Part shown: positions 6,659 through 7,689 of the stretch, piece after piece | Numbering within the stretch: the first letter of the stretch is position 1 | How the letters are laid out: every line of letters starts with the position of its first letter | Source of the DNA: Nitriliruptorales bacterium | Lineage (GTDB): Bacteria > Actinomycetota > Nitriliruptoria > Nitriliruptorales > Nitriliruptoraceae | NCBI GenBank assembly: GCA_030835875.1 | Contig: JAURQY010000063.1 | Span: forward strand, 1 to 7,689 | DNA length: 7,689 nucleotides | Reading direction: 5' to 3' | The notes under the pieces: generated by a model | The model's input: only the letters and a program-made list of their open reading frames with translations | Told to the model about the DNA's origin: nothing | Database searches by the model: none | Program-made: the position numbers and the translations under genes

Positions 6659-6737
6659 GTCGGGCCGAGATGCGTCGAGGCGGCGCAGGTCCGCCCGCCG
6701 CACCACCCGTCCCACCCGCACCTGGAGGGAGCACCGC

Positions 6738-7196
6738 ATGGACACCCGGTCGACCGGCGAGGTCATCGCGTCGCTGATCGTCAACGCTCAGGCCATGGTC
6801 GCGAAGGAGGTCGAGCTCGCTCGCCTCGAGCTGCGCCGCATCGTGGCCCGCAAGGTCGCGGCCGTCGTGATGCTGCTGCTCGGTGCGCTCGCGCTCGCGG
6901 CCGTCGTGCTGCTCGGCGCGATGACCGCTGCGGTCGCCCTCGAGGACGTGCTCGCTGAGCCGTGGATGGCATGGGGCGTCGTGACGCTCACGGTGACCGT
7001 CATCGCCCTGATTCTGCTCGCCGTCGCGGCACGGACGCTGGCCAGCGGTTGGTCGCTCGACGTGTCCCGCCGATCGGCGACGACGACCGGCGCCTGGCTG
7101 CGCGGTCTCGGTGAGGAGCTGACCGGGACGACGCGCAGCGATGCGACGACGGACCGGCCGGACGGGGGCGACGAGGCGACAGGGAGGCTCCGATGA
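6738..7196 (+). CDS. Phage holin-like family small membrane protein (actinobacterial type)
   Basis: 152 residues from an ATG with GGAGGG (6724–6729) 8 nt upstream. The frame is open much further upstream, but that part is antisense to hrcA, so the ATG with the ribosome binding site is used. The N-terminal segment TGEVIASLIVNAQAMVAKEVELARLEL is amphipathic (here residues 6–32, split in this description by its E/K-rich KEVELARLEL end), a hallmark of the actinobacterial holin-X/phage_holin_3_6-like proteins. Two transmembrane helices follow (about 39–64 and 78–100), then a polar, Thr/Asp-rich cytoplasmic tail (about 108–152). Despite the family name these proteins are widespread chromosomal genes with no proven lytic role; an envelope or cell-surface structural role is plausible. 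The stop overlaps the next gene's start as ATGA, so both are likely made together. Confidence 0.72.
   Translation: MDTRSTGEVIASLIVNAQAMVAKEVELARLELRRIVARKVAAVVMLLLGALALAAVVLLGAMTAAVALEDVLAEPWMAWGVVTLTVTVIALILLAVAARTLASGWSLDVSRRSATTTGAWLRGLGEELTGTTRSDATTDRPDGGDEATGRLR
7183..7187 (+). promoter_or_regulatory. Ribosome binding site of the downstream coiled-coil protein
   Basis: GGAGG inside the end of the holin-like gene, 5 nt before the ATG at 7193. It supports the choice of that start over any internal one. Confidence 0.6.
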
Positions 7197-7689
7197 GCGC
7201 GCGCGACGACCTCACGCGGGCCACCGGCGAGGCACGCGCGCAGGTGCGCTCCGCACGCGAGGCCCTCGCCGCTTCACGCGACGCCCGCTCCGGCGGGACG
7301 GCCAAGGACGTCGGCGAGGCCGAGCAGCAGCTCGCGGCTCTGCGCGACGAGGTGGCCACAGACCTTCGCGTCCTGCGCGACCGGGTCACCGGACTCGGTG
7401 ACGCCGAGCGACGCGGCGCGACCCTCGCCTCGGTCGCCGGTCTCGGGACCCTGGCAGCGCTCGTCGGCACCGGCCTCGCCGTGCGCGGACGGGTGCGTCG
7501 GGCGCTCTCGCAGCGGGAGGTCCAGCAGCAGGCGCGAGCGATCGCGAGCGCGATGGCGCGTCAGGCGGCGGACGCGGCAACCGACACTGTCGGTGCTGGG
7601 GCACGTGCGGGCCGTCGTCGAGCGCGCGGAGGGATGCTCACCGCACTGACGCTCGGTGCAGCGGTCGCTGGCGCCTTCGTCGCACAGCA
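7193..7689 (+). CDS. Hypothetical coiled-coil protein with membrane segments (partial, runs off right edge)
   Basis: 165 complete codons are visible from an ATG overlapping the holin-like gene's stop; the 3' end is outside the window. I do not recognise the family. Residues about 1–75 are highly charged and alanine-rich with heptad-like spacing (EARAQVRSAREALAASRD, EAEQQLAALRDEVATDLRVL), which suggests a helical coiled coil. A hydrophobic segment follows at about 77–97 (LASVAGLGTLAALVGTGLAV), then an Arg/Gln/Ala-rich helix (98–146) and a second hydrophobic segment beginning at about 148 (MLTALTLGAAVAGAFVAQ). The layout recalls the DUF3618-type proteins that often follow holin-like genes in actinobacteria, but I see no signature that proves it. 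Coupling to the holin-like gene suggests a shared membrane-associated role. Confidence 0.7.
   Translation, partial: MSARDDLTRATGEARAQVRSAREALAASRDARSGGTAKDVGEAEQQLAALRDEVATDLRVLRDRVTGLGDAERRGATLASVAGLGTLAALVGTGLAVRGRVRRALSQREVQQQARAIASAMARQAADAATDTVGAGARAGRRRARGGMLTALTLGAAVAGAFVAQ

Larger units (their letters stand above)
6585..6737. other. Divergent intergenic region between hrcA and the holin-like gene
   Basis: These 153 bp must drive transcription both ways. No CIRCE (TTAGCACTC-N9-GAGTGCTAA) or HAIR-like inverted repeat is visible. For hrcA only a weak -10-like TAGCCT is seen on the minus strand (6613–6618), without a convincing -35. For the plus strand a better -35/-10 pair is present (6630–6658). 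Two direct repeats of GGGGGCGA (6626–6633 and 6640–6647) lie across the middle. Confidence 0.5.

Noticed and set aside
6294..6737. Upstream extension of the holin-like gene's open frame
   Set aside because: It is antisense to the N-terminal coding part of hrcA and has no ribosome binding site at its start; the ATG at 6738 has one and gives the proper family N-terminus.
7384..7405. Inverted repeat GTCACC…GGTGAC
   Set aside because: Short, inside a coding frame, and expected by chance in this base composition.

Overview
The window is very GC-rich and gene-dense. Short or overlapping gene junctions, frequent GTG starts and the order hrcA–dnaJ–rsmE–phoH–ybeY–corC point to a high-GC actinobacterial chromosome. 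A NifJ-type pyruvate:ferredoxin oxidoreductase N-terminus next to corC hints at a deeper-branching or non-streptomycete actinobacterial lineage, possibly from an environmental assembly. The lineage call is inference.

Layout, right to left on the minus strand: hrcA (heat-shock repressor), dnaJ (J-domain co-chaperone), rsmE (16S rRNA m3U1498 methyltransferase), phoH (PhoH-like ATPase), ybeY (rRNA-processing endoribonuclease) and corC (DUF21/CBS/CorC_HlyC membrane protein). Five consecutive junctions overlap by 3–8 bases or are separated by one base, so these genes almost certainly form one translationally coupled operon linking protein folding, ribosome maturation and RNA quality control. After a 66-bp gap, a seventh minus-strand gene runs off the left edge. 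It begins as a clear NifJ, but after about 177 residues it changes in frame into the C-terminal half of a dihydroorotate-dehydrogenase-like flavoprotein. This chimera is the most unusual thing in the window. It could be a real deletion fusion or an assembly collapse.

Right of hrcA, across a 153-bp divergent intergenic region, two plus-strand genes overlap by four bases: a small two-helix membrane protein of the actinobacterial phage-holin-like family, and an unrecognised coiled-coil/membrane protein that runs off the right edge.

Smaller curiosities are a perfect 8-bp-arm palindrome covering the ribosome binding site of the chimeric gene, a 14-bp near-perfect tandem duplication that creates the rsmE stop/phoH start overlap, no visible CIRCE operator in front of hrcA, and a pair of 8-bp direct repeats in the divergent promoter region. 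No RNA genes, CRISPR arrays, insertion sequences or convincing terminators were seen. Apart from the chimera, the window looks like ordinary core genome.
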